Below, one piece after another: positions 54,291 to 63,716 of a DNA stretch of 64,000 nt. Every line of letters begins with the position of its first letter. Position 1 is the first letter of the stretch. Source of the stretch: Branchinecta lynchi (lineage: Eukaryota > Arthropoda > Branchiopoda > Anostraca > Branchinectidae); the NCBI GenBank assembly GCA_023053575.1, contig JAKZAP010000003.1:5742561-5806560 (forward strand), read 5' to 3'. A program made the translations under genes and the position numbers. The notes beneath the pieces are model-generated. The model saw only the letters and a program-made list of their open reading frames with translations. It ran no database searches and had not been told where the DNA came from.

Positions 54291-54478
54291 TTTATTCAAA
54301 CAATGTTTACAACGGATACGTCAGCTATGATTCTTCATCGGCGATATTTCGGCCCTTCTTGGAAAGGGGACCCTTGCGAGGATCCCCTGTCTGACGAGGA
54401 CCCTTGCCAAGAAGGGCCGAAATATCGCTGATGAAGAATCATAGCTGACGTACCCGTTGTAAACATTGTTTGAATAAA
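54289..54478 (+). ncRNA. Palindromic Penelope-type unit with hammerhead-like core
   Basis: The arms TTTATTCAAACAATGTTTAC and its inverse at 54459-54478 enclose two facing units. The right unit has CTGACGA at 54391-54397, stem GGACCCTTGCCAAGAAGGGCC (7 bp with a bulged A, loop GCCAAG), GAAA at 54419-54422, then TATCGCTGATGAAGAATCAT, AGCTGACGTACCCGTT. The left unit keeps the inverse of GAAA and the stem but its CTGACGA side is altered. It is the best-preserved copy in the window. Confidence 0.55.
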
Positions 54479-54499
54479 TGTTTCAAAGTCAGCTTGGGC

Positions 54500-56020
54500 T
54501 CAAAGAATATTTTTCCGGTTTTCGCCGGGTTCCGGACGAACTCCTTGTTCGGCGAGGAAATGGTTTTCACCATGGTGTTCAGCATGTCTTCTTACGCCTA
54601 AACCGAACATTTAATCAATTTCAAATAAAACCTTTACTTTTAACCAACTTTCCGGTTTTTGCCGGATTCTGGACGAACTATTTTTCTGGCGAGAAAATGT
54701 TTTTTGGGATCCCAAAACGTAAGTGGAGGGATACCTATGACATAGCAAAAATGTCCAGTCTGTCCGTCTGTCTGTAAGCACGATAACTCTCGAAGGGAAT
54801 GAGATATTTTGATGAAACTTGGTGTGAGGATTCATTGGGTCAAGGGTAAGGTCAAGTTCGTAGATGGGCTATGTAGCCCTACATTTAGGGGTGGGGGTTC
54901 AAATTAAGGGAGAAGTAAAATATTTTTAAACAGACAATGTGATAGTCGATTATGGGGTAAGAAGGCATTCTGAGCACGATAGTGAAAACCACTTTCTCGC
55001 CGGACTAATAGTTCCTCCGGAATCCGGCAAACACCGGAAAGTTGGTTAAAAGTAAAAGTTTTGTTTTAAGTTGATTAAATGTTCGGTTTAGGGGTAAGAA
55101 GACAGGTTGAACACCACGGTGAAAACTATTTTCTTGCCGAACAAGTAGTTCGTCCGGAATCCGGTGAAAACCGGAAAGTTGGTTAAAGTAAAAGTTTCAT
55201 TTGAAGTTGATTAAATTTTCGATTAAGTGGTAAAAGGACAGGCTGAACACGATCGTGAAAACCATTTTCTCGCCGAACAACTATTTCGCCAGGAATCCGG
55301 TCAAAACCGGAAAATTTGTTAAAAGCAAAAGTTTGATTAGATGACAGATTAAGGGGTCAGAAGAGAGGCTGGGTCTGTATATGACAATCGTTTTTTACCC
55401 GGATATATAATTAGTCCGGAATTTGGTTGTAACCGGATTTTTTTTCTTCAAAGTTTTATTTAAAGTTGATTAGATGTTCTTTATAGGGATATGAAGATAC
55501 GCTGGATTCGTTTCTGAATTTTCTATTCTTTGCCGGACTAGTAGTTCGCTCGGAATTCGGGCGAAACCGGAAACTTTTCAGAAGTAAAGCAAGAAGTCTG
55601 TGTTAGTATCGTCAAAATAAATATGGCTGATAAAGGTATAACTTAACTTTTTTTTCTGATGATTAGCCTGGCGAAGACAAGACCAAATTGTCTGAATCAA
55701 ATATTAGATTTTTGGGATCCCATCGACACCTTGGGTCTTGTTACTATCGTGCTCAGACTGCCTACTTACCCCATAATCGACTATCACATTAGCTGTTTAA
55801 AAATATTTTGTTTTTCACTTAATTTGACCCCCCTCCCCCCACCCCTAAATGTAGGGCTACAGACCCATCTACGAACTCGAACTTACGCTTGACCCAGTGA
55901 ATCCTCACACCAAGTTTCATCAAAATATCTCATTCCCTTCGTGAGTTATCGTGCTTACAGGCAGACGGACGTTTTTACGATGTCATAGATATCCTCCATT
56001 TACGTTTTGGGATCCCAAAA
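54500..56020 (-). repeat. GGGATCCC-family sequences in both orientations
   Basis: A plus-oriented end (54500-54715) runs into TTTTTTGGGATCCCAAAACG, then inverted family sequence through 55742, where the inverse of the 5' end lies (TGGGATCCCATCGACACCTT, GGGTCTTGTT at 55713-55742). A further 3' part lies at 55745-56020 (ends TACGTTTTGGGATCCCAAAA). It is a composite of at least two inserted copies. Confidence 0.6.
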
Positions 56021-56765
56021 AGAGGAAAAAAGCAGATGAAAAGCAAAGTGGTCTCATGGAGAAGCTTTCTTCATGTAAAAGGCGCTGTTGACACATACAG
56101 TTTATATTATATTTCGTGTGTGTTTGCCGGCGCTCCATCTGACAAAACCGTAGAGGTAGACACGTAACGAGCAAGGGTCTATTGAACACGTTTACCCCAC
56201 TCAAACCAAAAATTAAACTCAATATTGAACAATTAAAATACGAATTTTCCATTAAAATTTAACTTGAATTCTGTATTGATTTTTTAATTTTAATTTATTT
56301 TTTTTCAGTTTTATTTCGTTTTTATTTTTTATTTGTTTTGTTTTAAATTTAATTTTTAATTTTCATTCGGATTATCTATTTCATTTTTCTAATTTGATTT
56401 TAATGTTTAATTTAAATTTCAAATTTAAATTTCCATTTTTAATTTTCCATTGAACAGATATACTCCTCCACAGTAATTGTTTGGTTCCTGATTCCTCGCC
56501 ATGAAGAAGTTACCATGCTTGATACAGACTTGAAGAGCAAAACGGAAAACAATTTTTTCGCTTGTAACTAGAGACTTTGCCAATTGCAGCCAGATGTCAC
56601 CACATCCTCCCCATGTGCCGACATCTTCTGTCGGCGTACACTTCGTCTTTGAGTTAGTTGTCTGCTCAACGAGTATGTAGTTTTCCTTGTTTTGTCATGT
56701 GTTTCACCCTTTTTTTCGTATTTGTCTCTAGACTCAGTTACAAATAATTTGATTGATTGATTTAG

Positions 56766-56864
56766 GCTTCCGCGCCACCAAGGCAGCCCCCTAACTTGTA
56801 CACGATGTACATGCAGGACATGCGCGCTAAGATGAAAGAAGAACTGGGAAGAGACGTGACTCAC
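56766..56864 (+). CDS. UBTF: UBF-like gene exon 7, first half of HMG box 2
   Basis: The GATTTAG acceptor precedes 56766 and GTAAGT starts at 56865. 99 nt, phase 0 to 0; residues 197-229: ASAPPRQPPNLYTMYMQDMR, AKMKEELGRDVTH. P-P-x-x-P-P-N-x-Y-x-x-Y is most like HMG box 3 of vertebrate UBF (P-T-K-P-P-P-N-S-Y-S-L-Y). This suggests that this protein lacks a counterpart of vertebrate box 2, unless an exon was missed in a phase-0 intron. Confidence 0.93.
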
Positions 56865-57164
56865 GTAAGTTAATGCGTATTCACTTTTGGTCAGCCCTTT
56901 TAGCTATTCAATTCAGTTCAATTTGTTCTAGAAATTCATCCAGGAACGAAGCAGAGCATTTGATTTTTCATCATGCATAACCTATTCCAGTCACGTATGT
57001 CAAATATTTAAAATAACTGTAGTTAAAGGCATCGTCCGTCTCAGGAAACGACGTAAAAGAACGACGAGGACCCTTGTCGAAATATCGCTGCCGAAGCATC
57101 AGAGCTGACATATCCGGTTTATGCATGGTTTGAATATATCTTTCTCGTCAGCTTAGGCTCAAGG

Positions 57165-58935
57165 ATTATTTAGGGTCACCGGACCGGAAGTCCTGTGACT
57201 CGCTTAAAGTGGAAGGATCGGGACGGAAGTTGTGGGAAGAATAAGCACAAGCCCTAGATATATCACTGACAGTACAGGACCGGATCTGTGCAGCGTGGGG
57301 GAGTTGGAGAGAGGGTTCTTGAAGCCTGTCCAGTTTGACACCCTGGCCTAACCCACAATCAGTGCTCGAGGATCGAAAAAATACAAAAGCGTGGTCTCCG
57401 AATCCTCGAGGACAAATACTTGGACTATGACTCGGCACTGGTGAAGCTAAGCTTAAGATGCACTAATCATGAAATTTTGTCTCTAGTACCTTGAATCCGA
57501 TCAACACCGCACCATTCTACCAAATTCTAAACCGAATTGTACATATGAAGTTAAGACCAGACACACTTGTAAATGTAATTCTGTGCAAACATTTGACGAG
57601 CCTCGTGCCCATTCATCTGAGTGATTTTTAAAAACATTTGTACCGTATTTTACTAAGTTATATAACGATAAGCCCCGCATTTCAAATATTTCTTGCTCGT
57701 CTTGTATTGTGTCGATGTGGCAACATTATAACTGCCGTTCATTTCTATTGTGGTTAATAAATTTGAATTGAATTGAAAAAAGAAAAGTTCCGGACTCCGG
57801 AATTGGGGATCCCGTGCCAAGGTTTTCCCGGATGCGCCAGGACGATGAAATTTGGAAGGCGTATCCGGGACCCGACGAGATTGATTTGGAAATAGTCACT
57901 TCCACGATTTCATCATGGTATGGAGAGTGGTGGAAGGGGGTATCTGAAATCTAGTAGTATGCCTAATTTTCGAACGGGTGATCGGATCTGGGTGAAGCTT
58001 AAGATTTGGAAACAGCGCGTGTCTCAGATGTTCCGTTTCAAGTCAGGACCAGATTAGATAACTCTGACGGGAGGTGGATCCGACAGATTGAATTGGAAAT
58101 AGTCACTTCCCCGATCCGACGATCCTGGGGGATTGGAGGGGGGGGGGGGAACCGAAAAAAAATAGTTATTCAAAACTTTCGAATGGATGATTGGATCTTC
58201 ATGAAACTTGATATTGGGAAAGACCAGCTGGTTTCGGACGGTGCGGGGAAAGAGTGTAGACTACAGCAAGTACCGGCCATCAAAAGAATTTCAAGTTCCT
58301 TCCCCTTGTTAAGTTGGGTTATTTTGCTGGTCCGTTTACGCGTTCCTTTTTTGGAATGTGTGTGATTATTGGTTTGCATCTCGTTACCTCGTGCCTCAGA
58401 TGTCCCACATCAAGTTCAAACCAGATCCGGTAACCGTGAGGGGGGGGGGGGGGGGTGGAGGGGGGTGCCGGAAATCTTGTGACACGCTATGAGTGGAAGT
58501 ATCAGGATGAAACTTGGTGGGAAGAACAAGTACAAGCCCTCGATATGTCACTGACAGAACCAAACGTGATCCTGGCATTGTGGGGGGAGTTGGAGGGAGA
58601 GCTCCGGAATTGTTATCCCGAGTTAAGGCACTCCCAGATGTGCTAGTAAGATGAAATTTGGCAGGCCTATCAGGGCTATCGAATCCGATCCAGATCTTAC
58701 ATCAGTTATTAAGTTGCATTCGAATCCGATCACCCGTTTAAAAGTTACGCATGACTCTATTTTTTCCCCTCCCTCCACTCTCCATACATGGTCGGATCTG
58801 AAAACTGATTATTTTCATCGTTCTCGCACATCGGGAAGTACCCTAACTCGCGATCGTGGGACAGACCACTCGACCGACCGACAGATGGAATTGTGGTCGG
58901 TATATGACACTTGAGCCCCAGACTGTAAGTTCCTA
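57165..58935. mobile_element. GGCACTTG-family array (copy E), rearranged, with nested LINE
   Basis: Units read in reverse orientation up to about 58640 (GAACGGGTGATCGGATCT, GATGAAACTTGGTGGGAAGA) and then switch to forward (CGAATCCGATCACCCGTTTA). It ends GTATATGACACTTGAGCCCC at about 58900-58920. A long G-run lies at 58440-58455. A LINE interrupts it at 57318-57784. Confidence 0.6.
57318..57784 (+). mobile_element. LINE 3' fragment (Jockey/CR1-like) inserted in copy E
   Basis: The + frame reads EACPV, a stop where W is expected, then HPGLTHNQCSRIEKIQKRGL, RILEDKYLDYDSALVKLSLR. This is the C-terminal (P-V-W-H-P-G-L-T...R-I-E-x-I-Q-K-R) block of Jockey/CR1-type RT proteins. The tail is TTAATAAATTTGAATTGAAT. 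The flanks (GGAGTTGGAGAGAGGGTT and CCGGACTCCGGAATTGGGG) rejoin into the array consensus. Confidence 0.78.
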
Positions 58936-59573
58936 AAACTTTAGTCCATGAAATAATAAGAATAGAAATCAAATAACTCTAAATAACAATGAGAAATTGT
59001 GAGTAATCTAACTGATCAGAGTGTGTTAACCGCTTCTTCGGTAAGGCTGAAAGCACGCACGAACCGGTGCAGACACTCTTTTCTTCCGTTTTTTTATATC
59101 AGAGTATAACGCGAAAGCATAGCACATGTTTTTTCTTCTTTTCGTTCATTTATGTGTGTTCTCTTTTACTGATTGTTATGAAACTCCGTATTAGCTATAT
59201 GCTGCTATACTTTTCAGTTTCAGTTTCTCTCTCTAGAGGGTATAGTGAATATTGAAAGTGAAAGTGAAAACATTTGTGTTTGCATTATTATGGCATTTTT
59301 TTTATAATATAATATATAATATTTATTTGTGACGCAATGTAAAGAGTTAAGATAGTGGAGTAATCAAAGAAAAGAAATAAAGAGAGTAAAACATATCGCA
59401 CACAACAGAAAATTACTCAATGAAAAAGCGGGATGAGGCTGTGGTGCGCACCTAGGCGGAAACTCGCGTCAGCACCAATACTGGTCTGCAGATTTTCCAG
59501 CGAACATGAAATGTCGCTAGCTCCGTAACGATCTACAAGGCGTCTTAATTTAAAAAAATGTAATACCTTTCAG

Positions 59574-59698
59574 AAAGAAGTGGTGGAGAAACACAGCAAA
59601 AATTATTTGATGCTGATGCCGGCCGAGGATAGGGAGCGATACGAAGCCCTCTGTATCAAGAACCGCGAGAAGTACAAGGCAGAGCTGGCTGAGTTCCT
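59574..59698 (+). CDS. UBTF: UBF-like gene exon 8, core of HMG box 2
   Basis: ACCTTTCAG acceptor before 59574 and GTAAGT at 59699; 125 nt, phase 0 in, phase 2 out; residues 230-270: KEVVEKHSKNYLMLMPAEDR, ERYEALCIKNREKYKAELAE, F plus CT. It corresponds to helix 2 and helix 3 of the box (W/Y-x-x-L-x-x-x-E-K/R-x-x-Y-x-x-x-C-x-x-x-x-x-x-Y-x-x-E-L). An aromatic Y (KNYLML) replaces the usual W. CT is completed by C of exon 9 to give Leu. Confidence 0.94.
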
Positions 59699-59759
59699 GT
59701 AAGTGGCTTTTATTTAGTTTTAACTTTCTTTATGGAGTTCTTAATTCCTGATTTTCTCG

Positions 59760-59830
59760 TTGAGCGCCCCTGGCGGAATAAGCAAGTTCTTATTTCCGCG
59801 TTGAGCGCCCCTAGCAGGAATAAGCACGAC
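59760..59830 (+). repeat. Short tandem duplication GAGCGCCCCT(G/A)GC
   Basis: GTTGAGCGCCCCTGGCGGAA, TAAGCA is followed about 41 bp later by GTTGAGCGCCCCTAGCAGGA, ATAAGCA. Confidence 0.6.
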
Positions 59831-59934
59831 TAAACTTCGCGAAGCAAGGGTTTCTGATTCTAATGTTACGGTTATTTTTATTTGTTATTGATTATTACCA
59901 TAAGCTTGCCATAGTTTTTTTTTATTTAGTCTAG

Positions 59935-61660
59935 TTTAACATTCCGTGAATCACAACTTTAATTAGACATGCTCTTTTCACGATGAAACATATTATTGCC
60001 TTCCATGTGGAATTAGCAATTTTCTTGTTAGTGCTTGTGGAGTCTCTCCAGACTTCCTGCACTCTCAGAGCAGCGACTGGACGCACAATATTTGAATACT
60101 GAATGCGCCATGATTAGAAAGTGACCTGATAGATAGACCTGATGGCTGACCGTGTCTTCCAATATGAACAAGAGCTGGAAGCTCTTATGACACTTGCAAG
60201 GCAAGGATGAAATATAGTTTGAGTTTTCGTGGGTTTGTTCTGATAAAAATGATCGTGAACTTGGAAATCACGAGAATGTATGGTTTGGTAAAAAGTATTT
60301 TAGTTTAGAACTTGGCTGTTTTTTGGCACTTTTCGACTTCGGGGTTAGGACGTGCACTTTAATGGAGCTAGAACTCCATTTGTAAGCAAAACCCTTCAGG
60401 CAAAAATGATCATGGGGATCATGAAAATGTATATATTGCTTAAAAGTATTTGTCTTACTACTTTGCGGTCAAGATTGGTACTTCAAGGAATAGTCCGATT
60501 TGGGAAGTGTCGATTTCCAAGCCAATCTTGTCGAGTCTCTAATATTCCAGCCAAGTTTCATCGTCCTAGCACTTCTGGAAGTACCTTAACTCGCGATCAC
60601 CAGAATTCTGGACCCCCCCCCCCCTTCCAACTCCCCCCACAGTGCCCGGAGCCGATCCGGTTGTGCAAATTATTTATCTAGAAAATCTGTTTAATATTCC
60701 AACGAAGTTTCATCCCGACCTGTGCAGTCTAAGTGTGTCACGTTTGTCCGCCCCCCCCCCCCCGCAATAGTTGTCGGATCCAGTCCGGTCATGAAAAAGA
60801 TCACCCCAGATATGTCCTCTTTTCAAGTATAAAATGTCACTGGAATCCGATCTCCCGTTCCAAAGTCACGGATGACTCAGTACTCCGGATTCCCCCTCCC
60901 TTCACTCCCCCCACGATGATCGGATCGAGGTAATTTTAATTTCCAAGTCAGTTTGATCGGGTCCCTGATATATCTGCCAAGTTTCGTCGTGACAATCCCC
61001 AAAGCTATCACCGGAATTCCGGACCCCCCCCCCCCCCCAAGGGTTCAAATCCAGTACAGTTTTGTAAGTAATTTAGCTAGAGCAAACGCTTGGTCTTCCC
61101 AGCAAGTTTCACTCCGATCCCTCCATTCTAACCATTTCCCGAGATTTCCGGCCTGCCCCCGAACTCCCCCATAGCTGTCGAATCCGGTTCCGGACTTCAA
61201 ATGGAACAGATATATGTCATCATATATACTACTCGATTTTCCGAATTCCCCCGCCCTCCCCCTCCCCCAGATGGTCGGGTCGGGAAACTGATTATTTCCA
61301 AGTTAGTTTGATTGGGTCCCTGATATGCCTGCTAAGTTTCATCGTCCTCGAACATCTGGAAGTACCCTAACTCGAAAAAGTGGGACAGACCGACAGACGG
61401 AATTGCGATCGGTATATGGCATTTGAGCCAGAGGCTCTAAGGTCCTATGTCCTTATGGGTGAAAGATTTGTCGACGGGCCATGAAGCTCTCAGCGAAGGG
61501 ACGTAACTCGTCTCGGTAAAAGCGCCATCAAATAATAGGTACAAAATGTAACAATGGCGGAAGGCGAGGATTTCAGAAGCTAATAATTCAGTAAGGGAAT
61601 TAATATAAATAAAAAAGGCACGGGGATAATATATAAATCAGAATTAGCAAGAGGGGTCCT
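59935..61660 (+). repeat. Dispersed repeat (as 32404-32860) split by copy B
   Basis: The left part 59935-60166 (GACATGCTCTTTTCACGATG, CTGGACGCACAATATTTGAA, GACCTGATGG) and right part 61446-61660 (AAGGGAATTAATATAAATAA, AGAATTAGCAAGAGGGGTCC) match the two halves of the uninterrupted copies. Confidence 0.6.
60167..61445 (+). mobile_element. GGCACTTG-family element (copy B)
   Basis: It begins GAACAAGAGCTGGAAGCTCT, TATGACACTTGCAAGG and ends GGTATATGGCATTTGAGCCA, GAGGCTCTAAGG. The interior units are as in copy A (CAAGTTTCATCGTCCTAGCA, CCCGTTCCAAAGTCACGGAT, CCGGAATTCCGGACCCC). It shows the same 5' structure as copy A. Confidence 0.72.
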
Positions 61661-61899
61661 CTGAGTTTTCTATTGTGTTTTGGTGATCATATTCACGCGT
61701 AAACTTGGAGTTTTGTTTCCAATCGTATTTTGATCTGCTAGGAGTGCTGAATTGTAAAAGGTTGATTTTCAGTTTGTAACATCGTCCCTGCCGAAAAGCA
61801 TCAACCACTCGGCTCCAACACCTTATGACTTCACTGATTTTTTTCTCACTAACAATTATATTATCTTTTCTTACTGAGCATTTTAGAAACAGAGGTTCA

Positions 61900-62370
61900 G
61901 GAATAAATTACTAACGTAAAGTTTGACGGAAAACAGCCGAGATACGACAATCTGGTTACTCATCACTTGTTCACTTAAATAAGCTTGAAGGCCCAATGTA
62001 AATGCGTTACTTCGTTGCTCCGGTATTCACGAATAATCGATTTTCTTATAGTGGACTTTTCCTGTCCGGTTTGTGGTACCTCTATGCGCTTGTACGAATG
62101 TTGTATGCTTGACGAAAACGATTCAGATGTTCATGCAGTGAGCAGTGCTCATCAGTGGCCACTGAAAAGCCGCGTTTGTGGAGGTTCAGTATTTCCGCAT
62201 CATAGTAGAGCTTTGCGTTGTAAGGACGGCCGTAGATATATTGAAGGTCGTACTAGAGCATATAGTGGAAAATAAGAAAAATCCGTTAACACAGCCAAAG
62301 TAATTCAGTGTATTTGATTAAGTGATACAAAAATAAGTTGGCTTTTCTGTTTAAATTTAAGTAAGTTAAC
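61900..62370 (+). pseudogene. Dispersed repeat with open frame carrying a CPVCG zinc-ribbon-like segment
   Basis: The frame 61985-62275 encodes IDFLIVDFSCPVCGTSMRLY, later VCGGSVFPHHSRALRCKDGR. C-P-x-C-G-x-x-M-R-L resembles the N-terminal zinc ribbon of IS1595/Merlin-type transposases, but no DDE region follows and the paired cysteines are not convincingly placed. The paired copy at 45900-46420 has lost the frame, so a decayed transposon is the best guess. Confidence 0.35.
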
Positions 62371-62802
62371 AGTAAATTAACAGTAAGTTTCTAGCCATCA
62401 ATCCTGTCCTCACCGTGAAACAATTTATGGCTTTTTGTTTCCAGTATTAGAGAATTAAATAATAATAGCAGCAATAATTTACTTATAGCCCGCAATGTAC
62501 GACGGAGGCTACCACAACACGAAGAAAGAAACAGGCGAATGAAAACATTCGTACTAACACTTCAGATAGCAACAACAAAAGATGTCCTAAAACATAGACA
62601 AAAAGAATTCACGAAACGAACTAAAATCCCATCAGGCATTGTGGTGTTTTCATCGCGCCAGAGAAAAGAATAAAAATGACAATTAGGTGAGCTTTGAGCA
62701 CCATCTGTGGATTTGTCATTTGTTGCCTAATGTTTATTTGGTCATCGTCATGACGAAAAAAAAATAAAAAAAATATCTGCTTGTCCGTCAGTGGTTCTAA
62801 GA

Positions 62803-63168
62803 ACAGTGGCGTTTTTGCAGATTCATGATACCATGGTAACTGGATTTGCATTTTGTCGCTTTTGCTGTTGACGTGGTATCTGATACGACGGTTGGTTTGC
62901 AAAACGGACAATTGTCGAAATTTCGCTTTTAGAGGTCATTTCAAAAGAAAAAATTTCATTCACTGACATCACAAGTGCCAAACTTCTTTCCCACTAATTT
63001 GACAAAAACCTAGGATCTTGTGCTGGTGAGGATGAAAGTGAGATAACTTTTTCAGACGCCACGCTCAGTTATTGCGGTTGGGATCGTGGTATGTGAATAT
63101 CATATACTGTGGTAACTGGCCAGATAGCTGTGGTATCAGATACCATGGTATCTGCAAAAACCGCAACT
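62803..63168. mobile_element. TIR repeat (GTTTTTGCAGATACC ends)
   Basis: The left end GGCGTTTTTGCAGATTCATG, ATACCATGGTAAC and the right end GGTATCAGATACCATGGTAT, CTGCAAAAACCGC are inverted relatives. Internal AGGATGAAAGTGAGATAACT and GATCGTGGTATG are shared with 42706-42930 and 45219-45260. No target duplication was fixed. Confidence 0.6.
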
Positions 63169-63319
63169 AATAAATGCACGTACTTGCAGTCGTCCGAATC
63201 CAAACATCCTCCACAAACACATCCTTACGCTTAAACGAATTGGTTGAAGGCTTACGACGGAACAACGTTCTTTTCTTATCTGTTCAGAAAATATGGATAA
63301 CTTTTTTTTTATATTTTAG

Positions 63320-63371
63320 CGAGGCCCATCCGGAGTTCGCATCGAAGTTCAAGGATAAGGAGGCCAAGGAG
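63320..63371 (+). CDS. UBTF: UBF-like gene exon 9, end of HMG box 2
   Basis: ATATTTTAG acceptor precedes 63320 and the GTAATT donor starts at 63372. 52 nt, phase 2 in, phase 0 out; residues 271-288: (L)EAHPEFASKFKDKEAKE. E-x-H-P-E-F is the classic end of helix 3 in UBF HMG boxes. The charged tail leads into an undetermined C-terminus. Confidence 0.9.
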
Positions 63372-63409
63372 GTAATTTATTTATTTACTCATCACCCGTT
63401 ATTTCAGTT

Positions 63410-63510
63410 TGACACTGCAAAACGGATATCTCAGCTACATTTTATTAGAGCTATATTTTTGCCCACAAGGGTCCTCTTCAGGCACGAGCCGCTCAAGCTG
63501 GAAAATGAAC
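63410..63510 (-). ncRNA. Diverged ribozyme-like unit
   Basis: The inverse of CTGAAGA (TCTTCAG), stem half GGGTCC and TTTTGCCC lie at about 63450-63485, flanked by GCAAAACGGATATCTCAGCT and CGAGCCGCTCAAGCTGGAAA as in 36862-36965. The core has decayed. Confidence 0.35.
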
Positions 63511-63677
63511 TTGTAGAAGAACGACTAAAGATTCTTCCGTCAATACCTGATTTTACGGATTTCTCTCTGAAAATTGCTGGGAGTTAAAGCTCGTGCTGGG
63601 ACTTCATTTTGGATAGGGCTGCTGTTTTTGCTGATCGATTGAGTCGTTGAGAGGGTAGAGATTTTTCTTAATTTCAG

Positions 63678-63716
63678 CAAAGAAAAAGGAAAAAACAGAA
63701 CAAAAGGATAAAGTAA
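63678..63716 (+). CDS. UBTF: Possible UBF-like gene exon 10 (terminal, basic tail)
   Basis: A good acceptor (TTCTTAATTTCAG) precedes 63678. In the phase demanded by exon 9 it encodes QRKRKKQNKRIK and then TAA at 63714-63716, giving a 300-residue protein ending in a nuclear-localisation-like basic stretch. Alternatively the exon ends at a GTAAAC donor (63713) and the gene continues beyond the window, since vertebrate UBF has further HMG boxes and an acidic tail. No AATAAA lies in the following 280 bp. Confidence 0.4.
   Translation, partial: QRKRKKQNKRIK

Larger units (their letters stand above)
50935..56765. other. UBF-like gene intron 6
   Basis: Phase 0. It holds the full hAT-type element (51134-52881), its inverted partial relative (53011-53520), GGGATCCC-family arrays (53590-54290 and 54500-56020), a ribozyme-like palindromic unit (54289-54478) and an A/T low-complexity stretch (56276-56455, repeats of TTTAATTT). 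Confidence 0.8.
56865..59573. other. UBF-like gene intron 7
   Basis: It contains a diverged ribozyme-like unit (about 57055-57130), a rearranged GGCACTTG-family array (57165-58935) with a LINE inside (57318-57784), and 58936-59573, which shows only AT-rich sequence (59275-59330 is an ATATAAT-type run). Confidence 0.7.

Noticed and set aside
63678..63712. Exon 10 read in the third frame (KKKEKTEQKDK)
   Set aside because: That phase does not follow from the phase-0 end of exon 9.
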